DNA of 64,000 nucleotides from Planctobacterium marinum (lineage in GTDB: Bacteria > Pseudomonadota > Gammaproteobacteria > Enterobacterales > Alteromonadaceae): positions 1,860,001 through 1,924,000 of the forward strand of contig NZ_AP027272.1 of the NCBI RefSeq assembly GCF_036322805.1. Reading direction: 5' to 3'. The translations under genes were made by a program, and so were the position numbers. Below are positions 8,896 to 16,778 of the stretch, in pieces (within the stretch, counting starts at the first letter, position 1; each line of letters begins with the position of its first letter). The notes beneath the pieces are model-generated. The model searched no databases. It had not been told where the DNA came from and saw nothing but the letters and a program-made list of their open reading frames with translations.

Positions 8896-10305
8896 ATGAC
8901 AGTAGCTACGCGCTTTGCGCCCAGTCCCACCGGATACTTGCACGTTGGCGGTGCCAGAACCGCTTTGTACTCTTGGTTATACACCAAAAACAAGGGTGGT
9001 AAATTCGTCTTACGCATTGAAGACACTGACATTGAACGCTCAACTCAAGAAGCGATTGACGCGATTCTTGAGGGGATGCAATGGCTGGGATTGGATTGGG
9101 ATGATGGCCCCTATTACCAAACCAAACGCTTTGACCGCTATAAAGAGTTAATTCAACAACTGCTGGATGAAGGTAAAGCCTACAAGTGTTTTATGCCAGC
9201 AGCCGAGTTAGACAAAATTCGTGAAGAACAAATGGCCAAAGGCGAAAAACCGCGCTATCCGGGTATGTGGCGAGACCGCACTGATCATCCGGAAGGGCAG
9301 CCTTTTGTTATTCGTTTTAAGAATCCACTGGAAGGCAAAGTGGTTATCAATGATCACATTCGCGGTACGATTGAAATCGCCAACAGTGAATTGGACGATC
9401 TGATTATTCAGCGCAGTGACGGCACACCTACCTATAATTTTTGTGTAGTAGTGGATGACTGGGATATGGGGATCACTCACGTGGTGCGCGGTGAGGATCA
9501 TATCAACAATACACCTCGTCAGATTAACATCCTGGAAGCTTTGGGTGCGCCTGTTCCAGAATATGCCCACGTTTCTATGATATTGGGTGACGATGGTAAG
9601 AAGCTGTCTAAGCGCCATGGTGCAGTAAGTGTTATGCAATACCGCGATGACGGTTACTTGCCACAAGCACTGTTAAATTACCTGGTCAGACTGGGCTGGT
9701 CTCATGGCGATCAGGAAATCTTCAGCCGTGAAGAGATGATTGAATTGTTTAACCTGGATGCCATCTCGCCCTCAGCCTCAGCGTTTAATACCGACAAGCT
9801 AATCTGGTTGAATCAGCACTATATGAAGTCGTTGCCGGCATCAGAAGTGGCTGAGCATCTGAAGTGGCACTTTGAGCAACTCAACGTAGACGTAAACGAT
9901 GGGCCATCGCTGGAAGCGGTTATCGCGATTCAAGCGGAAAGGGTAAAAACCTTAAAAGAGTTGGCTGAGATTAGTCAGTATTTCTATCAGGAATATGAGG
10001 AATTTGACGCTGGCGCCGCGAAAAAGCATTTGCGTCCGGTTGCCAAAGAAGCATTACAACTTGTTGCCACTAAATTGGCAGCGGTAAAAGAGTGGGATCC
10101 AGAAAATATTCAAGCAGCCATTAACGGTACTGCTGAAGAATTAGGCGTTGGTATGGGTAAAGTGGGCATGCCATTGCGTGTTGCTGTTACCGGCTCTGGA
10201 AATTCGCCATCGCTAGATGTGACTTTAAACCTGTTAAAAAAGCAGCAAATTGCACAACGAATCGACAAAGCGCTGAAATTTATAGCAGACAGAGAAAATA
10301 ACTAA
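8896..10305 (+). CDS. gltX: Glutamyl-tRNA synthetase
   Basis: Class I aminoacyl-tRNA synthetase that charges tRNA-Glu in the cytoplasm. At 469 aa it has the normal bacterial length. The HIGH-type motif is HVGG within [13 protein letters not shown] (residues 15-18), and the KMSKS-type motif is KLSKR at residues 236-240. The C-terminal half is the helical anticodon-binding domain. An AGGACA ribosome site sits 8 nt before the ATG. The gene lies directly upstream of a tRNA operon that contains two tRNA-Glu genes, so enzyme and substrate are neighbours, although the tRNAs have their own promoter. Confidence 0.98.
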   Translation: MTVATRFAPSPTGYLHVGGARTALYSWLYTKNKGGKFVLRIEDTDIERSTQEAIDAILEGMQWLGLDWDDGPYYQTKRFDRYKELIQQLLDEGKAYKCFMPAAELDKIREEQMAKGEKPRYPGMWRDRTDHPEGQPFVIRFKNPLEGKVVINDHIRGTIEIANSELDDLIIQRSDGTPTYNFCVVVDDWDMGITHVVRGEDHINNTPRQINILEALGAPVPEYAHVSMILGDDGKKLSKRHGAVSVMQYRDDGYLPQALLNYLVRLGWSHGDQEIFSREEMIELFNLDAISPSASAFNTDKLIWLNQHYMKSLPASEVAEHLKWHFEQLNVDVNDGPSLEAVIAIQAERVKTLKELAEISQYFYQEYEEFDAGAAKKHLRPVAKEALQLVATKLAAVKEWDPENIQAAINGTAEELGVGMGKVGMPLRVAVTGSGNSPSLDVTLNLLKKQQIAQRIDKALKFIADRENN

Positions 10306-10324
10306 AAATATCTTAAAAAAAGGT

Positions 10325-10353
10325 TTGACATAAAATCGTCACATCTCTATCAT
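10325..10353 (+). promoter_or_regulatory. Sigma70 promoter of the tRNA-Ala/Glu/Glu operon
   Basis: A perfect TTGACA (10325-10330) is followed by a 17 bp spacer and TATCAT (10348-10353). Immediately after comes the GC-rich discriminator GCGCCCC, characteristic of growth-rate and ppGpp-controlled stable RNA promoters. The -35 box begins only 20 bp after the gltX stop codon. The first tRNA lies about 70 bp beyond the expected start. Confidence 0.88.
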
Positions 10354-10429
10354 GCGCCCCGCTGTCACGGAATGACAGACCAGCACAAAGGAATGACCGC
10401 AATAGTTACCTGAAAGTAAAGATTGCAAC

Positions 10430-10505
<76 letters not shown>

Positions 10506-10516
10506 AAGTCCTAAGT

Positions 10517-10592
10517 GTCCCCTTCGTCTAGAGGCCTAGGACACCGCCCTTTCACGGCGGTAACAGGGGTTCGAATCCCCTAGGGGACGCCA
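10517..10592 (+). tRNA. tRNA-Glu (anticodon UUC), copy 1
   Basis: A 76 nt tRNA with acceptor stem GTCCCCT/AGGGGAC, encoded CCA, T-arm GGGGTTCGAATCCCC, and anticodon stem-loop CCGCC-CTTTCAC-GGCGG giving anticodon TTC. It is separated from the identical second copy by a 142 nt spacer that folds into a long stem: CAAAAGTGA pairs with TCACTTTTG around an inner GAGCG/CGCTC stem. The spacer is presumably removed by RNase processing. Confidence 0.97.
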
Positions 10593-10734
10593 CTTCCTTT
10601 TTGGAGTGTGGACGTCAAAAGTGAAGAGCGCTAGGCCGCTCACCAGTCACTTTTGAAATGGCGCTAACCATTAAAACTGGCTTACTGGTGGTTACCTAGG
10701 CAGGTACCAGTAAAAAGATTTGTGGCAGTTTACT

Positions 10735-10810
10735 GTCCCCTTCGTCTAGAGGCCTAGGACACCGCCCTTTCACGGCGGTAACAGGGGTTCGAATCCCCTA
10801 GGGGACGCCA
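10735..10810 (+). tRNA. tRNA-Glu (anticodon UUC), copy 2
   Basis: Appears identical over 76 nt to the upstream tRNA-Glu, with anticodon TTC and encoded CCA. It is the last tRNA of the operon and is followed after 3 nt by a strong intrinsic terminator. A spurious reading frame on the opposite strand, ending in a peptide often mis-annotated antisense to tRNA genes, overlaps it and is not listed as a gene. Confidence 0.97.
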
Positions 10811-10813
10811 AAT

Positions 10814-10847
10814 AAAAAAGCCCGGTTGCTTGCAACCGGGCTTTTTT
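10814..10847 (+). terminator. Intrinsic terminator of the tRNA operon
   Basis: GCCCGGTTG pairs with CAACCGGGC around a CTTG loop, preceded by six A and followed by six T. Partial copies of its right arm and T-run occur again near 11013 and 11322, which suggests past tandem duplication of this region. Confidence 0.93.
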
Positions 10848-10862
10848 ATTTGTGGTTTTAGA

Positions 10863-10961
10863 GGATTAGAACCCGTAGGGTTCGACAAATTCTTCGGGAA
10901 AGAATTTGAACGTCGCTTGCGACGGCCCGAAGGGCGAAATACAGGACGTATTTCGTAATCC
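10863..10961. repeat. Hairpin-mosaic repeat element 1 (short form)
   Basis: Non-coding element of about 99 bp bounded by GGATTA and its inverse TAATCC. It is packed with short hairpins: AACCC/GGGTT, AAATTC/GAATTT, CGTCG-cttg-CGACG, GCCC-gaa-GGGC, and a perfect 8 bp stem CGAAATAC/GTATTTCG around an AGGAC loop (10935-10955). It shares both ends with the longer element at 11040. The intervening 78 bp carries a further fragment of the upstream tRNA terminator. Confidence 0.7.
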
Positions 10962-11039
10962 CCTGCACAGTTCTTAAAGTCTTGATAGATTTTTAATGAT
11001 GAATTCATTTATGGTCGGGCTTTTTTATTTGCATTCGTT

Positions 11040-11269
11040 GGGATTACGAAGCCGAAGGGTTCGACCAGATTGCCGGGAGCAATTTATGTCCTACGTCCAT
11101 GTAGGCCACTTGCTTCGCAAGCCAGCCTTCGGCTGTTCCGATTTGTTCCTACAAATCTTGGTGGAACGCGCTTTAGCGCGGCCGCAAAGCGGCGGCAGAT
11201 TTTTGCTCCTGCAAAATCTGCATTCTCTACATCCATGTAGATCGAATACAGGACGTATTCCGTAATCCC
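11040..11269. repeat. Hairpin-mosaic repeat element 2 (long form, 9 bp terminal inverted repeats)
   Basis: A 230 bp non-coding element with perfect 9 bp terminal inverted repeats, GGGATTACG and CGTAATCCC. Inside is a string of hairpins: CCTAC-gtccat-GTAGG, CTTG-cttcg-CAAG, GATTTG-ttccta-CAAATC, CGCGC-ttta-GCGCG, GCCGC-aaa-GCGGC, a long stem GCAGATTTT/AAAATCTGC closed by GC-TCCT-GC, TCTAC-atccat-GTAGA, and GAATAC-aggac-GTATTC. No target-site duplication or reading frame is evident. The stem sequences differ from those of the related cluster at 45.5 kb while the loops are kept. Confidence 0.75.
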
Positions 11270-11545
11270 TACCACTGCAACTTCAAACTCTCTAAATTTC
11301 AATTAGTCATTTGTTTTGCTTGCAACCGGGCTTTTTTGTTTTTGGTTTCAAGCGTGGTAATTACTCTGTAGGTCGAGATTTATCTCGACAACAATTCTCG
11401 TCACAACATAAGAAATCCCTGGCTATCTGTATTATCTGCTCAAAACCTACCTATGCTACAAAGTTGCTGCTATCACAGTGGTATAATTAACTCTCATAAA
11501 AATAATCAACTACACTCAATTCAGATTCACAAAGGGAAAAATATC

Positions 11546-11926
11546 ATGGCGAGTAATCCTGTCGGTTGGTTTGAAATCTATGTAGATGATATGCAAAGAG
11601 CAAAAGCCTTTTATGAGACGGTACTGCAGGTTAGTTTAGAGCCTCTGGGCGACCCAACTAACGAAAGTTTTGAAATGCAGGCGTTTCCCTCAGATATGGG
11701 ACAATATGGCTGCTCAGGCGCGCTGGTGCACTGTGAGGGTTTTCCTGCAGGTAATAATAGCACGCTGGTATATTTTGCCTGCGAGGATTGTGCCGTTGAA
11801 GAAGCCAGGGTTGCTGAAGCCGGAGGCAGGGTTCAGCGCAACAAAATGTCCATTGGTGATTATGGCTTTATTTCTTTGGCCTTTGATACTGAAGGCAATA
11901 TGTTCGGTTTGCATTCCCAAAATTGA
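11546..11926 (+). CDS. VOC-family (glyoxalase/dioxygenase-like) protein
   Basis: Single-domain vicinal-oxygen-chelate protein of 126 aa, similar to the small PhnB/glyoxalase-like group. It opens with NPVGWFEIYVDDMQRAKAFY, the typical first beta-alpha-beta unit, and ends in FISLAFDTEGNMFGLHSQN, the matching last strands with the usual Glu-Gly-Asn turn. Substrate and metal dependence are unknown. The ATG at 11546 is chosen because it follows an AAAGGG ribosome site by 9 nt; the longer frame beginning at 11453 is unlikely. Its stop is 2 nt before the next start, so the two genes are probably co-translated. Confidence 0.85.
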   Translation: MASNPVGWFEIYVDDMQRAKAFYETVLQVSLEPLGDPTNESFEMQAFPSDMGQYGCSGALVHCEGFPAGNNSTLVYFACEDCAVEEARVAEAGGRVQRNKMSIGDYGFISLAFDTEGNMFGLHSQN

Positions 11927-11928
11927 TC

Positions 11929-13032
11929 ATGAGCTCAAGACGACACTTTCTAAAGCAGTTGCTGGTGATGGGCACACTTTCTGGTATTACAAAAGGGTCT
12001 TACGCTACAAAAGCGGATTCAACAAAATGGATAATGCCTGATGAATCTCACCCTCATGAGCGTACCTGGATGGCATTTGGTGCCAGCAAAAAAATATGGG
12101 GTAGCGAGTTGCTACCCAGAGTGCAACGAGACCTCGCACTTATTGCCAATACCATTGTGAATTTTGAGCCGGTATCTATGCTGGTGCGGGCCGAAGAAGT
12201 TCGCAAAGCAAGGCAATTACTGGATCCCAAAGTTGAAATTGTTATCTGTGAACTGGATGATTTATGGATCCGGGATACTGGTCCTGTTTTTGTACTCAAC
12301 GAACAAGGGGAAAAAGCGGCTATTGATTTTAATTTTAATGGCTGGGGCAACAAACAAACCCACCTTGCAGATGCTAAAGTCGCTGAATTTGTGATTAATC
12401 AATTGGGTGTCACAGGCTTGCCTACGAGGCTAGTTTCGGAAGGGGGCTGCATTGAAGTGGATGGTCTGGGCACGGCAATTATGACGGAAAGTTGCACCCT
12501 AAACGCCAATCGCAATCCCGGTATAGCCAAATCCCGTTTTGAAGATTTAATCGCACCGATATTAGGGGTTGAGAAAGTCATTTGGTTACCGGGAATTCGA
12601 GGTATGGATATCACCGATGGCCATACTGACTTTTATGCCCGATTTGCTAAACCCGGGGTCGTGTTGGCGGGATATGAGCCTGATGAGTCTCACTACGATC
12701 ATCAGGTTACCCTTCGTCATCTGGAAATTTTAAAAAGCAGCACCGAAGTAAAAGGGAGAAAACTGCAGATCATTCTATTGGAAGCACCAACAAACATTCG
12801 CCCTCGTTGGTTGAGTGATGACTTTGCTTCGGGTTACATCGGTTACTACGTCTGTAACAACGCGGTTATCATGCAAAATTTTGGCGATAAAAGGGCGGAT
12901 GCCGCGGCGAAATCAGCGCTGCAGTCGGTTTATCCCGAGCGCACTGTGGTATTGCTCAATGTTGATGGTATCGCAGCCGGTGGCGGCAGTATTCACTGTG
13001 CCACCCAACAAGAGCCGGCGCTGGTAACTTGA
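11929..13032 (+). CDS. Tat-exported agmatine deiminase-family protein
   Basis: Member of the agmatine deiminase/Porphyromonas-type peptidylarginine deiminase family, which hydrolyses guanidino groups to ureido groups. The first residues, MSSRRHFLKQLLVMGTLSG, carry a twin-arginine motif (SRRHFLK) and a hydrophobic stretch, so export to the periplasm is predicted. The mature part has ELDDLWIRDTGPVF, FNGWG, DITDGHTDF and, near residue 357, the nucleophile cysteine in GGGSIHC, in the usual family order. The length of 367 aa fits. The start is set at the ATG two bases after the preceding stop. Export distinguishes it from the cytoplasmic putrescine-pathway enzyme. Confidence 0.88.
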   Translation: MSSRRHFLKQLLVMGTLSGITKGSYATKADSTKWIMPDESHPHERTWMAFGASKKIWGSELLPRVQRDLALIANTIVNFEPVSMLVRAEEVRKARQLLDPKVEIVICELDDLWIRDTGPVFVLNEQGEKAAIDFNFNGWGNKQTHLADAKVAEFVINQLGVTGLPTRLVSEGGCIEVDGLGTAIMTESCTLNANRNPGIAKSRFEDLIAPILGVEKVIWLPGIRGMDITDGHTDFYARFAKPGVVLAGYEPDESHYDHQVTLRHLEILKSSTEVKGRKLQIILLEAPTNIRPRWLSDDFASGYIGYYVCNNAVIMQNFGDKRADAAAKSALQSVYPERTVVLLNVDGIAAGGGSIHCATQQEPALVT

Positions 13033-13092
13033 GTCGGTAACCGGTATTCTTGCCGTGTGAATTCCATACTCGCCAGGCAAAGGAACTAAACC

Positions 13093-13506
13093 GTGCAATA
13101 TTACTCTTTTATCGCCGCTTCAGATGCAGACTTAATGTGCCTGAATGAGGCGCAGGCCCGTTCCGACATTCAATTTACAGTGGCCTTGGACTCATTAGGG
13201 GAATTGAGCACGCTTGTCAGTCTAATGGGGTCAGGACTTTCTCTTAACCTTGCTGTGAATATCGAGGGTGTTAAGGAAATCTGGGGAGTCGCAGAGCCTT
13301 TGGCGGTTAATCAAAATGAAGAAATTACTCTGCTTTATGACAAATGGATTTCAGCTTCAGCAAGACAAGATAGTAAAAACGAGCAGGCCTGGTTTCAGCA
13401 ATTTTTACAATTCGTTCCGCAATTTAACCAAGCCCAGAACCCGTTAATCATATTGGAGCCAAAGCTGGCCAGTCCTGAGTTGGCGATTCAAGTGGGGAGC
13501 CATTAG
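13093..13506 (+). CDS. Hypothetical protein, 137 aa
   Basis: Not recognised. The 137 aa product has no signal peptide or membrane segment and looks like a small mixed alpha/beta cytoplasmic protein. The GTG start is supported by an AAAGGA ribosome site 8 nt upstream. It follows the deiminase gene by 60 bp on the same strand and may belong to the same transcript. Its stop codon overlaps the stop of the convergent beta-lactamase-fold gene (TTAG shared), leaving no room for a terminator between them. Confidence 0.7.
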   Translation: MQYYSFIAASDADLMCLNEAQARSDIQFTVALDSLGELSTLVSLMGSGLSLNLAVNIEGVKEIWGVAEPLAVNQNEEITLLYDKWISASARQDSKNEQAWFQQFLQFVPQFNQAQNPLIILEPKLASPELAIQVGSH

Positions 13507-14720
13507 TTCTTTAATTCGGGCTCTTCAAACCCGCCATCTGAGGGAACTGGCCATTTTCGAGTTTGTGCTATGGCGTTGCGAATTTCCTGATGCACAAAGT
13601 GTCCGTTACTGCCATTGGTGAGAATAACAACACCATTGCCTGTCTCCGGGTGTCCTTCAATCCATGCGCGATAACTGTTATTCGCACCACCATGGTGAAA
13701 CACAAAACTGTCGCCTTCGCCATTGATGCGAGGTCCTAAACCATACCAACTGTTTTGTTCACGACTCAACATATCTTTGGTTAATGCTTGAGATAAAAAA
13801 CCGTTTTTAGATTGGTAGCTGTTGTTAATGGCGATAACCAATTTAGCGAGATCAGAAGCGCTGGTCCAAAGACCCGAAGCGGCCATCTCCGGCATTGCCT
13901 CATATCCTCTGGGCAGGGCAACTGGTTTGCCATTGTCATTATGAGCAAATGCTACGTTGCTAATTGATTCGGGGAGTGGATTTTCAAAAGTACTTCTGCT
14001 CATCTCAAGTGGTAAAAACAATTTGTCTTTTGCCAGTGACACATAATTGGTTTTGGTGATCGTACTTGCTACAAGTTGACTGACGGTGATGCCACCACCA
14101 GAGTAGTCCATGGTGCTACCCGGTGTGAACCTGACTCGAACGGCACGGTGTTTAGCTGGGGCTTTGCCATTTAGCGTATCCAACGTATCTGGTAACGTTT
14201 CGCCGGGCAGGAAATCAGGAAAACCATGCACATTAAACCCCGCAGTATGAGATAGAATATGGCGCAGCGTGACAGGGTGTTTGCGGGTGTATCGTGAATC
14301 CGGTACTTTCCAGCTACTGAGGTAGTTGTTGACGTCGGTATCAAGCTTAAGCGTTCCTTCATCAACTAATTTTAAAAGCAGGGTAGCATTGGCAACCTTG
14401 CTCACTGAGCCTACTGAAAACAGGGTGTTTTGATCCACTGATGAAACTGATAGTGCGGATCTCTCACCATAGCCTTTAGCATAAACAACCTGATTTTTTT
14501 CGATAATTGCCAGTGCCACTCCGGGGACATTATGAGCTTGTAATCGCTCTGGAATGCTCCAGGTTCGTGGTTGCTCTTGACCCCACTCATAACGATTGAT
14601 CAGGGCTTGTTCAAAGCTCGCCAGGTTTTGGGAGTGCGAAGTGCTCTCAGGCGCTTGTTGTGCGGCTGGAACCCCGGGAAATAAAAACATTGAGATTGCA
14701 AGCAGTATGGATTTATTCAT
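13503..14720 (-). CDS. Exported serine hydrolase (class C beta-lactamase/penicillin-binding protein-like)
   Basis: Secreted serine hydrolase of the beta-lactamase-related family, 405 aa, with a signal peptide in the first 20 residues (ILLAISMFLFPGVPAA). The SxxK catalytic pair is Ser105 and Lys108 in FSVGSVSK. The Tyr-x-Asn-like element is DYSGGG near residue 205, and the third motif is HHGGANNSY near residue 350, the His-x-Gly variant common in these esterase or D-aminopeptidase relatives. Antibiotic hydrolysis cannot be assumed; esterase or peptidase activity is at least as likely. It is monocistronic. Confidence 0.88.
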   Translation of the reverse strand: MNKSILLAISMFLFPGVPAAQQAPESTSHSQNLASFEQALINRYEWGQEQPRTWSIPERLQAHNVPGVALAIIEKNQVVYAKGYGERSALSVSSVDQNTLFSVGSVSKVANATLLLKLVDEGTLKLDTDVNNYLSSWKVPDSRYTRKHPVTLRHILSHTAGFNVHGFPDFLPGETLPDTLDTLNGKAPAKHRAVRVRFTPGSTMDYSGGGITVSQLVASTITKTNYVSLAKDKLFLPLEMSRSTFENPLPESISNVAFAHNDNGKPVALPRGYEAMPEMAASGLWTSASDLAKLVIAINNSYQSKNGFLSQALTKDMLSREQNSWYGLGPRINGEGDSFVFHHGGANNSYRAWIEGHPETGNGVVILTNGSNGHFVHQEIRNAIAQTRKWPVPSDGGFEEPELKN

Positions 14721-14892
14721 TAGATGAGAAATATTGCTGTTGCATTATTTGAGATAGCTTATCTCCAATTCGGTTATTCCCTGACTTTTTAAATGTTACA
14801 AAGCGTTGTCTACGAATTTCAGTAGCTACTGTACTGGTATCCCATCAGAAAATACTCTACTGTGGCTGTAACTAATGAGAAAGAGAACAGTG

Positions 14893-15153
14893 ATGAAGAA
14901 AGTTAAGAATGAAAAAGAACTGTTGAAAAAAGCCGTTGTAGTGGGGGAGACCTATGCCAAAAAGCGCGGTTACAACACTTTCACCAACACAACATCTGCA
15001 GATGAAAAAATTGAAGCCATTTACCGCTTATTAGTGAACGACAAACTCATCATCCCGCTTGCAGAAGACAAAGAGAACGGACTTAATATGAAACACCGTT
15101 TGGTGATGTGGATCGCCAATCAGTTACCCAAAGATCATCCTTTGCTGAATTAA
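14893..15153 (+). CDS. DUF5062-family protein
   Basis: A short cytoplasmic protein of 86 aa rich in lysine and glutamate, matching the DUF5062 family of Vibrio and Alteromonas relatives by its YAKKRGY, IEAIYRLLV and HRLVMWIANQLP stretches. Function unknown. The ATG at 14893 is preferred to the one at 14875, since a GAGA-containing ribosome site lies just before it. The NYN-domain gene starts 3 nt after its stop, so the two probably form an operon. Confidence 0.75.
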   Translation: MKKVKNEKELLKKAVVVGETYAKKRGYNTFTNTTSADEKIEAIYRLLVNDKLIIPLAEDKENGLNMKHRLVMWIANQLPKDHPLLN

Positions 15154-15156
15154 TCT

Positions 15157-15648
15157 ATGACAGAACGGATCGGGATTTTTGTGGATGTGCAAAACATCTA
15201 TTACACCACCAGGCAGGTTTTCCATCAGCACTTTGACTACAACGAACTGTGGCGTCTAATTACCACAGAAAAGGAAGTGGTGGTGGCTAATGCCTATGCG
15301 ATAGCCAGTCATCAGGACAAACATAAACAGTTTCACAACATTCTCCGAGGAATTGGTTTTAAGGTTAAGCTCAAACCCTTTATTACGCGTGCTGACGGCT
15401 CGGCTAAAGGGGATTGGGATGTCGGTATCACCATTGATGTGATGGAAACGGCAAAGCAGTGTGACCGAGTTTTCCTGCTAACAGGGGATGGAGATTTTGA
15501 ACTGTTAGTGAGAAAGCTTCAGGAAGACTTTAATGTTCCGGTTACGGTTGTCTCTGTAGCGAAACTGACTGCCAACAATCTTATCGAGTGTGCCGATAGG
15601 CATATTGCGATTGAACAGCCGCTATTGATACAAAAAAAGAAGTATTAG
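15157..15648 (+). CDS. NYN-domain (LabA/DUF88-type) putative ribonuclease
   Basis: PIN-like NYN domain protein of 163 aa. The family comprises metal-dependent ribonucleases or RNA-binding relatives. The acidic residues of the active site are visible: Asp9 and Asn13 in IFVDVQNIYY, two Asp in KGDWDVGITIDVM near residue 87, and two Asp in LTGDGDFELLV near residue 110. No extra OST-HTH RNA-binding domain is present. It is close-coupled to the DUF5062 gene. Whether it cleaves RNA here is inferred from the family. Confidence 0.87.
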   Translation: MTERIGIFVDVQNIYYTTRQVFHQHFDYNELWRLITTEKEVVVANAYAIASHQDKHKQFHNILRGIGFKVKLKPFITRADGSAKGDWDVGITIDVMETAKQCDRVFLLTGDGDFELLVRKLQEDFNVPVTVVSVAKLTANNLIECADRHIAIEQPLLIQKKKY

Positions 15649-15751
15649 TTGTCTCAACACTGCTGAAATGGGCACTGTAAAAATCACGACTATCTTAATC
15701 TAATTTTGCCTGCTAAGGTTTTTATCATCAGTTAGCTCAGGTTGAATCAAT

Positions 15752-16603
15752 ATGGCATTTATCATTAACTCTGCACGCAAGGATTTAGGTGGCTTTTCGG
15801 TATCGCGTATCATTCCGAATATCAATCAGCGCTCTGTTGGGCCGTTTGTCTTTGTGGACCACATGGGGCCGGCTGAGTTTCCCGCTGGGAAGGGCATTAA
15901 TGTGCGTCCGCACCCTCACATAGGCTTGGCGACTATTAGTTACCTGATGGAAGGTAGCATGCTGCACAGAGACAGTTTAGGCAGTATTCAGGAAATACAC
16001 CCAGGCGATGTGAACTGGATGACAGCGGGAAAAGGCATTGTGCACTCTGAGCGGGAAACCATTGAAACACGAGGTAAAGATCATGTTTTAAATGGTTTGC
16101 AGTGTTGGGTGGCATTACCGGAAGAAAAAACAGAGATGGAGCCCAGCTTTCTGCATATAAACCGCGCTGAGTTGCCTTATATTCACCGGGAAAAATTATT
16201 AATGCGGTTAATCGCGGGCGAAGCGTATAACTACACGTCACCGGTAAAAACCTATTCCCCTATGTTTTATCTGGATGCAATAACAGAAGCCGGAGCAATT
16301 GTGGAAAGGCCTTGCGGAGTATCTGAAACAGCGTGTTATGTTATCTCTGGAACTGTAAAGATCGGTGATGATAACTTTAGTGCCGGGCAATTTGTGATGC
16401 TTGAGGACGAGCAATCTATTGAGACGATTGAAAATAGCCGCTATTTTCTTTTGGGTGGCAAAAAGCTAAAGAAACAACCTATTTTGCGCTGGAATTTCCT
16501 GGCTTATTCAGAAGATAAAATCAAAGAAGCTGAAACACGCTGGAAAGAAGGGCGTTTTCCCTCCATTCCCGGCGATGATGTTGAGTATATTCCGTTACCT
16601 TAA
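15752..16603 (+). CDS. Pirin-family protein
   Basis: Bicupin of the pirin family, 283 aa, a normal length. The N-terminal cupin carries the metal motif VRPHPHIGLATISYL with its His pair near residue 52, the following His in MLHRDS, and the Glu/His of GIVHSERE near 95-100, as in YhhW-type pirins that can show quercetin dioxygenase activity. The C-terminal cupin is degenerate. It has its own terminator immediately downstream and appears monocistronic. Confidence 0.93.
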   Translation: MAFIINSARKDLGGFSVSRIIPNINQRSVGPFVFVDHMGPAEFPAGKGINVRPHPHIGLATISYLMEGSMLHRDSLGSIQEIHPGDVNWMTAGKGIVHSERETIETRGKDHVLNGLQCWVALPEEKTEMEPSFLHINRAELPYIHREKLLMRLIAGEAYNYTSPVKTYSPMFYLDAITEAGAIVERPCGVSETACYVISGTVKIGDDNFSAGQFVMLEDEQSIETIENSRYFLLGGKKLKKQPILRWNFLAYSEDKIKEAETRWKEGRFPSIPGDDVEYIPLP

Positions 16604-16630
16604 AGCATATGATGGCGGGCATTTGTAAAA

Positions 16631-16662
16631 ACCAGGGCTTTTTAGCCCTGGTTTTGTTTTTA
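16631..16662 (+). terminator. Intrinsic terminator after the pirin gene
   Basis: ACCAGGGCT pairs with AGCCCTGGT around a TTTT loop, followed by a T-rich run. It lies 27 bp past the pirin stop codon. Confidence 0.92.
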
Positions 16663-16778
16663 GCATTTACTGGCGTTTCGATACAGGATTGCTATTATCT
16701 GGCTGTTAGCTATTCGCTTTTTATATGTGTTAAGAAAGCCACTCTTCAATCTCTAACAATATGTACACAATGGGATAA

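Larger units (their letters stand above)
10848..11545. other. Long gene-free interval after the tRNA operon
   Basis: About 700 bp without a credible gene. It holds the two hairpin-mosaic elements described separately, two decayed copies of the tRNA-Glu terminator right arm (CGGGCTTTTTTATTT-like, near 11013 and 11327), and a perfect 8 bp hairpin GTCGAGAT/ATCTCGAC at 11372-11389. The last 150 bp before the VOC gene is AT-rich and is the likely promoter region of that gene. Confidence 0.75.

Noticed and set aside
9208-9666. 152-codon reverse-strand frame
   Set aside because: Fully inside gltX in antisense; no ribosome site and no family resemblance.
10754-11008. 84-codon reverse-strand reading frame over tRNA-Glu
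   Set aside because: Antisense to a tRNA gene and terminator; its ending is a peptide often mis-annotated opposite tRNA genes.
13503-14720. Antibiotic-resistance beta-lactamase
   Set aside because: The motifs fit the broad class C-like serine hydrolase family but lack a clear Tyr-x-Asn and Lys-Thr-Gly; resistance cannot be claimed.
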